Positions 1 through 6,762 of a DNA stretch of 6,762 nucleotides are shown here, piece after piece. Position numbers and translations under genes: made by a program. The DNA is taken from positions 1-6,762 of the forward strand of contig CAJXOI010000044.1 in the NCBI GenBank assembly GCA_913057885.1. Direction: 5' to 3'. Every line of letters starts with the position of its first letter. The first letter of the stretch is position 1. Origin of the DNA: an uncultured Micavibrio sp. (GTDB taxonomy: Bacteria; Pseudomonadota; Alphaproteobacteria; Micavibrionales; UBA1664). The notes under the pieces are model-generated. The model made no database searches and was not told where the DNA came from. It saw only the letters and a list, made by a program, of their open reading frames with translations.

Positions 1-784
1 CGGGCGGCGCATTAAACCATAAAAACCCCATGGCCCCACCAATCAAAGCCCCACATAAAATGGCCATTTCACCGGCACCAGGGACATAATGAATGCCCAA
101 ATAATCGGAAAAATTTATGTTTCCTACCAAATAAGCAATAAGGCCAAAAGACGCCGCGGCAATTGCCACAGGCACAATCGCAAGGCCGTCCAAACCATCT
201 GTCAAATTCACCGCATTCGATGACCCAATGAGAACGATCAAGGCAAATGGAATAAAAAACCAGCCAAGATCCAGCAAAAAGTCTTTTAAAAACGGAATAC
301 CAATAGAAGACCCTTCTCCCAGGGGCATGGCGCTCATAATACCCAATATTGCCGCACCCCCAATAATGAATTGGAATAAAATTTTTAACTTTCCAGGCAG
401 CCCATCTGATGATCGCCGCGATAATTTTAAATAATCATCCGCAAACCCTATACCACCAAAACCTGCCAGAATTAAAAGCGCGTACCAAACAAATTCATTC
501 GTTAAATCCGCCCATAACAATGTCGAAACAATAACAGATATCAGAATCATCAACCCGCCCATCGTCGGCGTCCCAACCTTGGACATATGCCCCTCGGGTC
601 CATCGGCGCGGATGGGTTGGCCCTTACCTTGCTTTGACCTTAACCAATTGATCATTGATGGCCCGATAACAAAGGATATAATTAAGGCCGTCATCACCGC
701 CCCACCTGTGCGGAACGTCAAATACCGAAACAAATTAAAAATTTGAAAATCATCAGCCAGGGGAAAAAGTAAATTATAAAGCAT
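1..784 (-). CDS. mraY: MraY, phospho-MurNAc-pentapeptide transferase (3' end cut by the window edge)
   Basis: This integral membrane enzyme moves phospho-MurNAc-pentapeptide from UDP onto undecaprenyl phosphate, making lipid I at the inner face of the cytoplasmic membrane. I translated 261 codons from the ATG at 784-782; the family is about 360 residues, so roughly 100 C-terminal residues lie off the left edge. The start fits the family, opening MLYNLLFPLADDF and followed by FRTGGAV near residues 24-30. Family motifs visible are GKGQPIRADGPEGH (53-66), KVGTPTMGG (69-77), the FADDYLK loop with the Asp pair D116-D117 (114-120), NAVNLTDGLDGL (190-201) and GFLWFNAPP (253-261), where the sequence stops. 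The conserved region that normally follows and the HHH motif are out of view. Hydrophobic segments lie near 29-41, 75-92, 97-115, 133-150, 173-189, 202-221 and 240-255. The Shine-Dalgarno is weak (AGG at 798-796, 11 bases upstream). It is the only gene here not overlapping its upstream neighbour, starting 84 bases after murF. Identification is very secure. Confidence 0.97.
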   Translation of the reverse strand, partial: MLYNLLFPLADDFQIFNLFRYLTFRTGGAVMTALIISFVIGPSMINWLRSKQGKGQPIRADGPEGHMSKVGTPTMGGLMILISVIVSTLLWADLTNEFVWYALLILAGFGGIGFADDYLKLSRRSSDGLPGKLKILFQFIIGGAAILGIMSAMPLGEGSSIGIPFLKDFLLDLGWFFIPFALIVLIGSSNAVNLTDGLDGLAIVPVAIAAASFGLIAYLVGNINFSDYLGIHYVPGAGEMAILCGALIGGAMGFLWFNAPP

Positions 785-843
785 AATAAAGGGAGCCTTT
801 TATTTTTCCTATAAGCATAATGGAGAAAGTGATATCAAGCTAC

Positions 844-875
844 TCAATAAAAAGGGTCAATCCCCATCTTATTGA
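844..875 (-). other. Stem-loop across the murF stop codon, in the murF-mraY gap
   Basis: On the minus strand the left arm (875-863, TCAATAAGATGGG) pairs with the right arm (856-844, CCCTTTTTATTGA) around a six-base loop, GATTGA. Twelve of thirteen positions pair, with one G.U wobble (868 with 851) and one T-T mismatch (866 with 853). The left arm contains the last sense codon and the TAA stop of murF. The G+C-rich part is only the three pairs next to the loop, and the T run lies inside the right arm rather than after it. It therefore does not look like a standard strong intrinsic terminator. It could be a weak terminator, an attenuator, an mRNA-stability element or chance. The fold is read directly from the sequence; any function is inference. 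Confidence 0.5.
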
Positions 876-2287
876 CTCATCGCGCGCATGGCCTCGACCA
901 CCGCTTTCATCTTTGATCCTAATGAGCCTTTGACCATCACAACATCCCCGGGGACAAGGGCATCGGGGACAATCTCCGCCAGCTCTTCTGCGGTTTCCCT
1001 GTGTTCTCCTTGATTAGCAGGTGGCATTTTATCATATAACGCCTTCATGTGTTTTCCTGAACAGTATAACAAATCAACGCCCGCTGCCTGCAGAGGCATA
1101 GCCAAATCCTCATGCATTTTTTTTGCCTGTGCCCCTAATTCCAACATATCCCCTAAAACGGCAATACGCCGCCCACCCCGCCCGGGATCGACCATAGCCA
1201 AAACTTTGAACGCCGCATTCATCGCCACGGGCGAGGCGTTATAAGACTCATTGATAAGGGTTATGGGATTATCTGGATCACCACTATTGATTTTCTCATG
1301 ATTACCGCGACCCTCGACAGGCTCGATTTGTTCTAAAGCATAAGCCGCGGCCTGCAAATCACCGCCAGCCAATTTAACTGCAAGAAGGGCAGATAAACTG
1401 TTGATTGCCTGATGTTTTCCGGGAATAAGAAGGGTATAGGAAACACGCTCACCATCAATATCGGCCATAACCCGTGTCCCGTTCGACGCAATGATCGCAT
1501 CAATCAATTTGGCATCGGCTTCTTCATGCTCACCAAAGCTATAAATTTTCGACAGTCCCGCCGTTTTGGCATTGGCAACCAAGGCGGCATAATGGTCGTT
1601 GTCACGGGGCAAAATCGCCGACCCATAAGCGTCCATCCCGTCAAATATTTCAGATTTTGCTTGAATAATTCCTTCTATCCCATTGTCAAAATTTTCAATA
1701 TGGACGGCCGCGATCCATGTAATAATCGCGATATTAGGTCGCACCATTTTTGACAATGGTGTAATTTCATTGGCATGATTCATCCCGATTTCGAAAACGC
1801 CAACATCCGTTGATGCCTTCATATTGGCCAATGTAAAAGGTACACCAACATAATTGTTATAAGATTTGATTGATGCATGAGGCCGCAGATGCGTTGCCTC
1901 GAACGCGGTATTTAGCATTTTTCGAACACCCGTTTTTCCGACTGATCCTGTAATGGCAATTGATTTTTGAAGTGCGGCGCGATTACGGGCAAACTGTCCC
2001 AAATCAACCATGGCCCGATAGCTGTCTTTGACAATGATTTGCGGGATATTGATGTCCAACTCGCGCGTTACAATCGCCGCGACAGCACCGTTATCGGCGG
2101 CGGATTGAACGAAATCGTGACCGTCCAACCCGCCTCTCTGCCCCACCATGGCGATAAAAATATCGCCTGACGTTACGGTGCGACTATCCATCGCGAAACC
2201 GGTTGCTTTCCAATCATCACCGTTGATCAACTTACCTTCGGTGGCTTTTTGAACCTCATCGGCTGTCCATAAAATTTCTGTCATCAC
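869..2287 (-). CDS. murF: MurF, UDP-MurNAc-tripeptide--D-alanyl-D-alanine ligase
   Basis: MurF is a cytoplasmic ATP-dependent Mur ligase that adds D-Ala-D-Ala to UDP-MurNAc-tripeptide, producing the pentapeptide that MraY uses. The 472 residues are close to the family norm. The N-terminal substrate-binding domain contains FAMDSRTV (31-38) and DGHDF (55-59). The central ATPase domain has the P-loop TGSVGKTG (113-120), NNYVGVPFTLANM (144-156), FEIGMNHANEITPL (165-178), VHIENF (195-200) and AKSEIF (210-215). The C-terminal domain has NESYNASP (346-353), GDMLELG (379-385) and KGSLGSKM (453-460). Two starts are possible: GTG at 2287, which overlaps the murE stop as GTGA, or the next codon, ATG at 2284 (TGATG). 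I keep GTG because GGAGG at 2302-2298 lies 10 bases from it but 13 from the ATG; the proteins differ by one residue. Odd residues are the G after GKT, V-R-K where T-K-E is usual, and W191 in ITWIAAVH. Nothing suggests inactivation. Confidence 0.96.
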   Translation of the reverse strand: MMTEILWTADEVQKATEGKLINGDDWKATGFAMDSRTVTSGDIFIAMVGQRGGLDGHDFVQSAADNGAVAAIVTRELDINIPQIIVKDSYRAMVDLGQFARNRAALQKSIAITGSVGKTGVRKMLNTAFEATHLRPHASIKSYNNYVGVPFTLANMKASTDVGVFEIGMNHANEITPLSKMVRPNIAIITWIAAVHIENFDNGIEGIIQAKSEIFDGMDAYGSAILPRDNDHYAALVANAKTAGLSKIYSFGEHEEADAKLIDAIIASNGTRVMADIDGERVSYTLLIPGKHQAINSLSALLAVKLAGGDLQAAAYALEQIEPVEGRGNHEKINSGDPDNPITLINESYNASPVAMNAAFKVLAMVDPGRGGRRIAVLGDMLELGAQAKKMHEDLAMPLQAAGVDLLYCSGKHMKALYDKMPPANQGEHRETAEELAEIVPDALVPGDVVMVKGSLGSKMKAVVEAMRAMSQ

Positions 2288-3672
2288 TTAAATTTTGCCT
2301 CCATGGCTTTTCGGGTTTCAGTCAAATCATCAAAAGGATGGGAAGTATCGCCGATGATTTGTCCTTGCTCGTGGCCCTTTCCGGCCACCAGAAGGACATC
2401 TCCGGCATTAAGGATTTCGACACTGCGTGCAATGGCTGCACGGCGATCGCCGATATTTTCCGCCTTGGGACAGGCAGAGAGAATGTCATCACGAATTTTA
2501 TCTGGGTTTTCAGTGCGCGGGTTATCGTCCGTGATAATAACATGATCCGCATACTCAGCCGCAATACGGCCCATTTGTGGACGTTTACCTTTATCCCTGT
2601 CACCACCTGCACCAAAAACACAAACAAGTCGCCCCTTTACATGCGGGCGAAGCGCCATCAGAATTTTTTCCAATGCATCAGGGGTGTGTGCATAATCAAT
2701 ATAGGCCGCGCGGTCGTCAATGTTGGCCGCCAGTTCAACACGACCCTTAACACCGTGTAATTTCGGCAAAGACACCATCACGGCTTCAACATCCATCCCG
2801 TTCATAATGCAACATCCCGCCGCACAAAGAACGTTATAAGCCTGAAAGCTACCAATAAGATTTAAAGAAATAGAATATTGTTTTGATTGATAATCTACTT
2901 CAATTGTTTGCCCGGTTGAAGTTGGTGTTTGCGACAGTAATTTCATGACAGCGTCAGGATGCGTTCCAAAAGTCAATTCATGGCGCGGAAGTCTTCGCCC
3001 ATATTCATCATCAATATTGACAACGGCATATCCGTCGCGCGGTAAGATATCGGTGAATAATCTGGCCTTGGCGGCGAAATAATCCCCCATGGTTTCATGA
3101 TAATCCAAATGATCCTGACTGAGGTTCGTGAAGGCTGCAACACGCGGTTTTACCCCGTCCAAACGATATTGATGTAGGCCGTGGCTTGATGATTCCATCG
3201 CCAGATGATTTACACCAGCCGCCTTTAAATCAACCAACAAAGCATGGAGTTTTACGGGATCGGGCGTCGTCATAATATTATGACCCTCCGCATGTTCAGA
3301 AGTTAAACCTAATGTCCCTAAAGATGCGGATTTAACACCGTTTATTTCCCATATTTGACGAATAAATTCGACAACGGATGTTTTACCGTTTGTCCCCGTG
3401 ACGGCGATAATATTATCGGGTTGTTCCCCGTAAAATTCGGCTGTCATTAACGCGAATTCCCTACGAACATCATTTGTTTCAATCATTGTGACATGATCAG
3501 GAACCTTTGTCCCAATTGGCGCTAAAATATGTGTTGCCCCGTTTTTAACAGCTTCGTCAATATAGTCCCGCCCGTCAAAGCGCGTACCCTTTAGCGCGGC
3601 AAAAAGATAGCCCGGTTTAACATCGCGGCTGTCACTTGTAATTCCCTTAATGTGCTGAATCATACCTGTCAT
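2284..3672 (-). CDS. murE: MurE, UDP-MurNAc-L-Ala-D-Glu--meso-diaminopimelate ligase
   Basis: This cytoplasmic Mur ligase adds the third stem-peptide residue to UDP-MurNAc-L-Ala-D-Glu using ATP. The 462 residues are slightly short of the roughly 490 typical of the family, but all domains are present. The N-terminal domain has SDSRDVKPGYLFAAL (13-27). The ATPase domain has GTNGKT (93-98), TTPDP (135-139), ESSSHGL (160-166), SQDHLDYH (185-192) and K202 in FAAKARLF, the position of the carbamylated lysine in this family. The C-terminal domain has GVKGRVE (307-313, usually GVxGRxE), DYAHTPD (326-332), GAGGDRDKGKRP (354-365), DNPRTENP (383-390) and GKGHE (431-435). DNPR is the established marker for meso-DAP rather than lysine specificity. 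The ATG at 3672 overlaps the ftsI stop as ATGA; a second ATG three codons in (3663) is possible but breaks the overlap pattern. Its end overlaps murF. Confidence 0.97.
   Translation of the reverse strand: MTGMIQHIKGITSDSRDVKPGYLFAALKGTRFDGRDYIDEAVKNGATHILAPIGTKVPDHVTMIETNDVRREFALMTAEFYGEQPDNIIAVTGTNGKTSVVEFIRQIWEINGVKSASLGTLGLTSEHAEGHNIMTTPDPVKLHALLVDLKAAGVNHLAMESSSHGLHQYRLDGVKPRVAAFTNLSQDHLDYHETMGDYFAAKARLFTDILPRDGYAVVNIDDEYGRRLPRHELTFGTHPDAVMKLLSQTPTSTGQTIEVDYQSKQYSISLNLIGSFQAYNVLCAAGCCIMNGMDVEAVMVSLPKLHGVKGRVELAANIDDRAAYIDYAHTPDALEKILMALRPHVKGRLVCVFGAGGDRDKGKRPQMGRIAAEYADHVIITDDNPRTENPDKIRDDILSACPKAENIGDRRAAIARSVEILNAGDVLLVAGKGHEQGQIIGDTSHPFDDLTETRKAMEAKFK
2298..2302 (-). promoter_or_regulatory. 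murF Shine-Dalgarno site within the end of murE
   Basis: GGAGG, read on the minus strand, lies in the last codons of murE. It is 10 bases before the GTG at 2287 and 13 before the ATG at 2284. The shorter spacing favours the GTG start, and the site suits reinitiation at the overlap. Confidence 0.6.
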
Positions 3673-5378
3673 CGCCTAAAATTCACCGGGCTAAAGAGGG
3701 GGTCCTCTTGTTTTAAATAACGATCTAAGCCTGCTGTCATATTAGGCGCCCCCAGATCGGGAACAAACCCCTCGATACGCACAATATCTGCAATTACATC
3801 ACCCACCACAGGAGCGGCCGTCCATCCCCCTGTAGCATATCCAAAAGATTCTTTAGTCCCTTTTGGTTCATCCAAAATGGCTAAAACGGCGTATTTCGGT
3901 TGATGAATAGGGAACACACCAATAAAAGACGACATCAATTTGTCTTTACTATACTCGCCATTCACAATTTTTTCAGATGTTCCTGTTTTGCCGCCAACCA
4001 TATATCCGTTGATATCCGCTTTTTGACCAGACCCGTTTGTAACATTCAATCTTAGAAGCTGCTTCATTTTATAGGCCGTTGATGCAGAAATAATTCGACG
4101 TTGAATATCGTTGTTGACCGTATTGCGTTTTGCAAATGTCAGATTGGGCTTTACACCGCCATTCACAATTGCCGCCGTAGCCTGCAATACATGTAGTGGG
4201 GACACAGCAATCCCATGTCCGTACGATGCTGTAAGCGTGTTGATTTCGCGCCAAGGATTTGGAGTAAGAGGTTTTCCAAGGGCTGGAAAATCAGCTTCAA
4301 CACGATCCATAAAACCCAAGTCAGAATAAAATTTCTGCATCCCTTCATCGCCGATCGCTCGTCCCATCAACGCCGACCCGATATTGGAAGAGTGGATAAA
4401 TACCTCGGGCAATGTCAAAATGCGTTTTTCGGCATGGAAATCATTGATGGTAAATCTACCTTCTTCCAGAGGTTCCCTTGCATCAAATTTTTGTGAAAAA
4501 GCATGTCCTGTTTCCTCTACATATGCGGCTGTCGAAAATAATTTGAATGTCGACCCCATCTCGTAAACGCCAAGGGCAAAGCGATTGAATAAGGCCGCAT
4601 TATCTGCCTTACCAGCATGATGCGGATCGAAGTCCGGCAAAGAGACGGCGGCGATAATTTCCCCTGTTTCAATATCAATAACACCGCCAGCTGCCCCTTT
4701 AGCGTTAAAGTCTTGCATTTGCTTATTCAATGCCTTTGCAAGCGCGTATTGCAGCCTCACATCCACCGCCAATGTCAGAGGATTATCAGATTGTTTAAGG
4801 TAATCGTCATACTTCAGTTCAATCCCACTCAGGCCAGCACCATCAACAGATGTGTATCCCACTAAATGAGCAGCATTTTTACCCTGCGGATATAAACGCC
4901 TTGTTTCCGTACGAAACGCCAAACCCGGGGATCCTAGGGCATTGACTTTATAGTGTTGATCAGGGGTTATACCACGTTTAATCCATACAAAGCGCCCCTC
5001 TCTTTCCAGCTTTGGCAAAACATTGCTGATGCCTAAAATCTGTTCTAATTGATTGGCAATATATGGTTTATTATCAATCAAGGTCGGGTCTGCAAATAAG
5101 GATGGAACCTGTAATGTTGTTGCCAATAATACACCATTACGATCAACAATATCGGCACGTTCAAAATGCCCTTCGATATGCAAGGATGCATTGTGAATGA
5201 CCTCTTCCTGAGAGGGTTGAAGCAATGTTAAATCAGCCAGGCGTATGATGACCAATGCAAACAGAAATAGAGAAAACGACCTAATAATTTTTAATCGTGT
5301 GCGGCACGTGCGAATATTCTCCCCCTTTGGGAATAAAATACCTAAAAGAGAGCGATTAAGGCGATTTAAGGCACTCAT
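3669..5378 (-). CDS. ftsI: FtsI (PBP3), septal peptidoglycan transpeptidase
   Basis: FtsI is the class B penicillin-binding protein that cross-links septal peptidoglycan, working with FtsW, FtsL, FtsB and FtsQ in the divisome. The 569 residues match the family. A basic cytoplasmic N-terminus is followed by one membrane segment (about 33-52), so most of the protein is periplasmic. The dimerisation domain shows RADIVDRNGVLLATT (74-88), ETRRLYPQG (158-166), HLVGYTSVDGAGLSGIE (171-187) and LAVDVRLQ (203-210). The transpeptidase domain has all three active-site motifs: STFK with nucleophile S276 and K279, SSN (330-332) and KTGT (464-467, followed by SEK). YGHGIAVSPLHVLQA (386-400) is also typical. 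The start ATG at 5378 overlaps the ftsL stop as ATGA, with GGGGG at 5389-5385 as a plausible Shine-Dalgarno six bases upstream. The gene sits between ftsL and murE, as in other dcw clusters, which favours FtsI over an elongation PBP2. Confidence 0.97.
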   Translation of the reverse strand: MSALNRLNRSLLGILFPKGENIRTCRTRLKIIRSFSLFLFALVIIRLADLTLLQPSQEEVIHNASLHIEGHFERADIVDRNGVLLATTLQVPSLFADPTLIDNKPYIANQLEQILGISNVLPKLEREGRFVWIKRGITPDQHYKVNALGSPGLAFRTETRRLYPQGKNAAHLVGYTSVDGAGLSGIELKYDDYLKQSDNPLTLAVDVRLQYALAKALNKQMQDFNAKGAAGGVIDIETGEIIAAVSLPDFDPHHAGKADNAALFNRFALGVYEMGSTFKLFSTAAYVEETGHAFSQKFDAREPLEEGRFTINDFHAEKRILTLPEVFIHSSNIGSALMGRAIGDEGMQKFYSDLGFMDRVEADFPALGKPLTPNPWREINTLTASYGHGIAVSPLHVLQATAAIVNGGVKPNLTFAKRNTVNNDIQRRIISASTAYKMKQLLRLNVTNGSGQKADINGYMVGGKTGTSEKIVNGEYSKDKLMSSFIGVFPIHQPKYAVLAILDEPKGTKESFGYATGGWTAAPVVGDVIADIVRIEGFVPDLGAPNMTAGLDRYLKQEDPLFSPVNFRR

Positions 5379-5812
5379 TCATTACCCCCGATTATATCAA
5401 GCAATGTTGAAAAATTTTGCTCTTTTGTTTGTTGTATAAGAGGGGAAGGGGAAAGATTTTGCACAGAAACATGCGAGGAGGCGGCGGGTTTGCGCCGTGG
5501 CAGAATTGCCATGTGATCTTTTACTGAAAAATGGACGGGCGACACAACAAGGGAGTGCCCTGATGCCGGTTCAAGTGATTGCGCCGTGACGGCAGACAGT
5601 TTATCCATGCGGTCTGGGCGTGTCAGGAATGCAATTTCGCCGTTCAAGGCTCGGATTTCCCATTCTGTCATTTGTTTTTCACGCTCTAATGCGGAAACAT
5701 GTTTTTGCGTTTGGTACACCTCTTGAGAGACAAGCATTAAAGCCGTTCCACAAAGCAGCACAAAAATTGACAGGCAAATTAGAACGATATTTTTTTTGAT
5801 CAGCACAGTCAT
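5375..5812 (-). CDS. ftsL: FtsL-like divisome protein
   Basis: FtsL is a small bitopic membrane protein that, with FtsB and FtsQ, links the early divisome to septal synthesis and activates FtsW-FtsI. Sequence conservation is low, so the call rests on architecture and position. There is a short cytoplasmic N-terminus with a KK pair (6-7) and one membrane helix (about 9-28). A charged heptad-like coiled-coil stretch follows (about 31-62). Next comes a terminal segment LTRPDRMDKLSA (63-74), matching the N/RPDRL-type motif of alphaproteobacterial FtsL. Residues 84-145 form a polar, Pro/Ser-containing tail with PRRKPA (105-110), ending in FSTLLDIIGGNE. The ATG at 5812 overlaps the rsmH stop as ATGA and has a strong GGAGG seven bases upstream. 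The gene lies between rsmH and ftsI, the standard ftsL slot. At 145 residues it is longer than the roughly 120 of the E. coli protein. Confidence 0.88.
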   Translation of the reverse strand: MTVLIKKNIVLICLSIFVLLCGTALMLVSQEVYQTQKHVSALEREKQMTEWEIRALNGEIAFLTRPDRMDKLSAVTAQSLEPASGHSLVVSPVHFSVKDHMAILPRRKPAASSHVSVQNLSPSPLIQQTKEQNFSTLLDIIGGNE

Positions 5813-6735
5813 GCTACAACCTCCGTCCGGATGGCGGCACGTAGTTTTGCAGACCGTGCACGCGGGTTGACCTTGGTTTCTTCATCACTGGCTAAAACAG
5901 CCTTTCGATGAATAAGCTTAAAGGGCTTTACCACATCATGATCATCAGCTTTGTATTTATTTATCGATTGCGGTTTGTCAGAGTGATCACGAAGAAAATT
6001 TTTGACAATACGATCCTCCAGCGAGTGAAATGTCACCACCACCAATCGCCCACCAGGTTTTAATATTTTAATTGATGCCTCAAGCGCACGCTCAAGCTCG
6101 CCCAGCTCGTCATTTACGGCGATGCGCAAGGCTTGAAATGTGCGGGTGGCCGGATGGATTTTATCGCCACGTTTGCGCGGCACGGCCTTTTCAATGATTT
6201 CGGCAAGTGTCAAAGTAGTTTCAATTTTATCATGTTCGCGAGCCGCCACAATAGCCTTGGCAATACGGCGTGACTGACGATCCTCGCCATAACAATATAT
6301 CAAATCCGCCAGGTCGGCCTCATCAATACGTGCGACCAATTCAGCGGCGCTCTCCCCTTCGCCCATGCGCATATCCAATGGCCCATCCCTCATAAAAGAA
6401 AAACCGCGTTGCGGTTGATCCAGTTGCATGGACGACACACCAACATCCAAGACAAACCCATCAACAGGGTCATTGATATGATCGGCGACATTGCCAAAGC
6501 AGTCTTGAATAAGGCGAAGGCGCCCACCATAGTCACTCACCAAATCTTGTCCATTTTCAAAAGCCGAAAGGTCACGATCTATCCCCATCACGTTACAATT
6601 GGCCGCATCTAAAATCGCCTTGGAATATCCGCCCGCGCCGAATGTACCATCAACATAAATTTCTCCATCTGCAGGAGAGAGGTTAAAGAGCACCTCTGGC
6701 AACATCACAGGGGTATGGTGCCGCGCCCTAGTCAT
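5809..6735 (-). CDS. rsmH: RsmH, 16S rRNA (cytosine-1402-N4) methyltransferase
   Basis: RsmH (formerly MraW) uses S-adenosylmethionine to methylate N4 of C1402 in the P-site region of 16S rRNA, tuning decoding and start-codon use. The 308 residues match the family. Motifs in order are HHTPVML (6-12), the SAM-binding VDGTFGAGGYS (28-38), GIDRD (51-55), QDCFGN (77-82), LDVGVSSMQLD (96-106), RGFSFMRDGPLDMRM (110-124), HPATRTFQALRIAVNDEL (194-211), FHSLEDRIVK (236-245) and NPRARSAKLRA (290-300). Conserved catalytic-core residues appear intact. The ATG at 6735 is supported by AAAAGGG at 6749-6743, seven bases upstream, and by the HTPV motif close to the N-terminus. It is the first complete gene of the run and overlaps ftsL by four bases. 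It is housekeeping rather than a wall gene, but its dcw position is ancient and widespread. Confidence 0.98.
   Translation of the reverse strand: MTRARHHTPVMLPEVLFNLSPADGEIYVDGTFGAGGYSKAILDAANCNVMGIDRDLSAFENGQDLVSDYGGRLRLIQDCFGNVADHINDPVDGFVLDVGVSSMQLDQPQRGFSFMRDGPLDMRMGEGESAAELVARIDEADLADLIYCYGEDRQSRRIAKAIVAAREHDKIETTLTLAEIIEKAVPRKRGDKIHPATRTFQALRIAVNDELGELERALEASIKILKPGGRLVVVTFHSLEDRIVKNFLRDHSDKPQSINKYKADDHDVVKPFKLIHRKAVLASDEETKVNPRARSAKLRAAIRTEVVA
5820..5824 (-). promoter_or_regulatory. ftsL Shine-Dalgarno site within the end of rsmH
   Basis: GGAGG on the minus strand lies seven bases before the ftsL ATG at 5812, inside the final rsmH codons. It is the best-matched and best-spaced ribosome binding site in the window, so ftsL may be initiated well independently of rsmH read-through. 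It fixes the ftsL start. Confidence 0.75.
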
Positions 6736-6742
6736 TATTTGA

Positions 6743-6749
6743 CCCTTTT
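6743..6749 (-). promoter_or_regulatory. rsmH ribosome binding site
   Basis: AAAAGGG on the minus strand lies seven bases before the rsmH ATG at 6735, a partial match to the anti-Shine-Dalgarno. Only 27 bases upstream of rsmH are present, too few to tell the end of mraZ (expected here in a dcw cluster) from a leader. No promoter can be judged. Confidence 0.55.
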
Positions 6750-6762
6750 ATGGATGGTAAGG

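Noticed and set aside
228..434. 68-codon plus-strand open frame near the left edge
   Set aside because: It lies antisense to mraY, whose translation carries clear family motifs through this stretch.
847..857. Shared string TTGACCCTTTT: minus strand here and plus strand near 6738-6748
   Set aside because: The copies are in opposite orientations relative to transcription. One is part of the hairpin arm and loop and the other is the complement of the rsmH ribosome binding site, so chance similarity is the simplest reading.
809..859. Possible mraY promoters in the gap (TTGATA at 838-833 or TTGACC at 859-854, minus strand)
   Set aside because: At usual spacing the -10 partners match the consensus at only two or three of six positions, so I cannot support a promoter.
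2338..2760. 140-codon plus-strand open frame opposite murE
   Set aside because: It is fully antisense to a well-conserved murE, matches no recognisable family, and its composition follows the opposite strand's codons. The same holds for the plus-strand frames at 1412-1753, 4215-4496 and 4617-4865.
5391..5399. Perfect extended -10 (TGATATAAT, minus strand) just upstream of ftsI
   Set aside because: It is explained by FtsL codons for Leu-Asp-Ile-Ile. No acceptable -35 lies at 15-18 bases, and transcription would begin only a few bases before the ftsI ATG, after its Shine-Dalgarno.
6736..6762. End of mraZ upstream of rsmH
   Set aside because: Each minus-strand frame meets a stop codon in or just past this 27-base stretch, so no mraZ tail can be recognised or assigned a frame.

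Overview
The window holds a stretch of the division and cell wall (dcw) cluster, read entirely from the minus strand. In transcription order (right to left) it carries rsmH, ftsL, ftsI, murE, murF and the first 261 codons of mraY, which runs off the left edge. This is the canonical dcw order. The host is a Gram-negative bacterium with a meso-diaminopimelate wall, because MurE carries the DNPR specificity motif. The alphaproteobacterial style of several proteins suggests Alphaproteobacteria: the MraY N-terminus, the MurF TGSVGKTG loop, and an FtsL with an RPDR segment and a long C-terminal tail. Base composition leans moderately AT-rich for that class. The order or genus cannot be fixed by eye.

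Layout: positions 6736-6762 are a short leader with the rsmH ribosome binding site; mraZ would be expected just outside the window. rsmH (5809-6735), ftsL (5375-5812), ftsI (3669-5378), murE (2284-3672) and murF (869-2287) form a chain in which each gene overlaps the next by four bases (ATGA, or GTGA at murE/murF). Translation of this block is therefore probably coupled. The only real intergenic gap lies between murF and mraY (785-868). It contains a near-perfect stem-loop that begins inside the end of murF. mraY (1-784) follows.

Together the genes supply 16S rRNA methylation (RsmH), the septal synthase and its partner (FtsI, FtsL), addition of meso-DAP and D-Ala-D-Ala to the UDP-MurNAc peptide (MurE, MurF), and transfer of the finished pentapeptide to the undecaprenyl carrier (MraY).

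All six genes look intact where visible. I found no mobile element, tRNA, rRNA, CRISPR array or accessory system, and no undescribed system. The points worth a second look are the hairpin at the murF/mraY junction, the unbroken run of overlaps, a few unusual residues in MurF, and the long FtsL tail.
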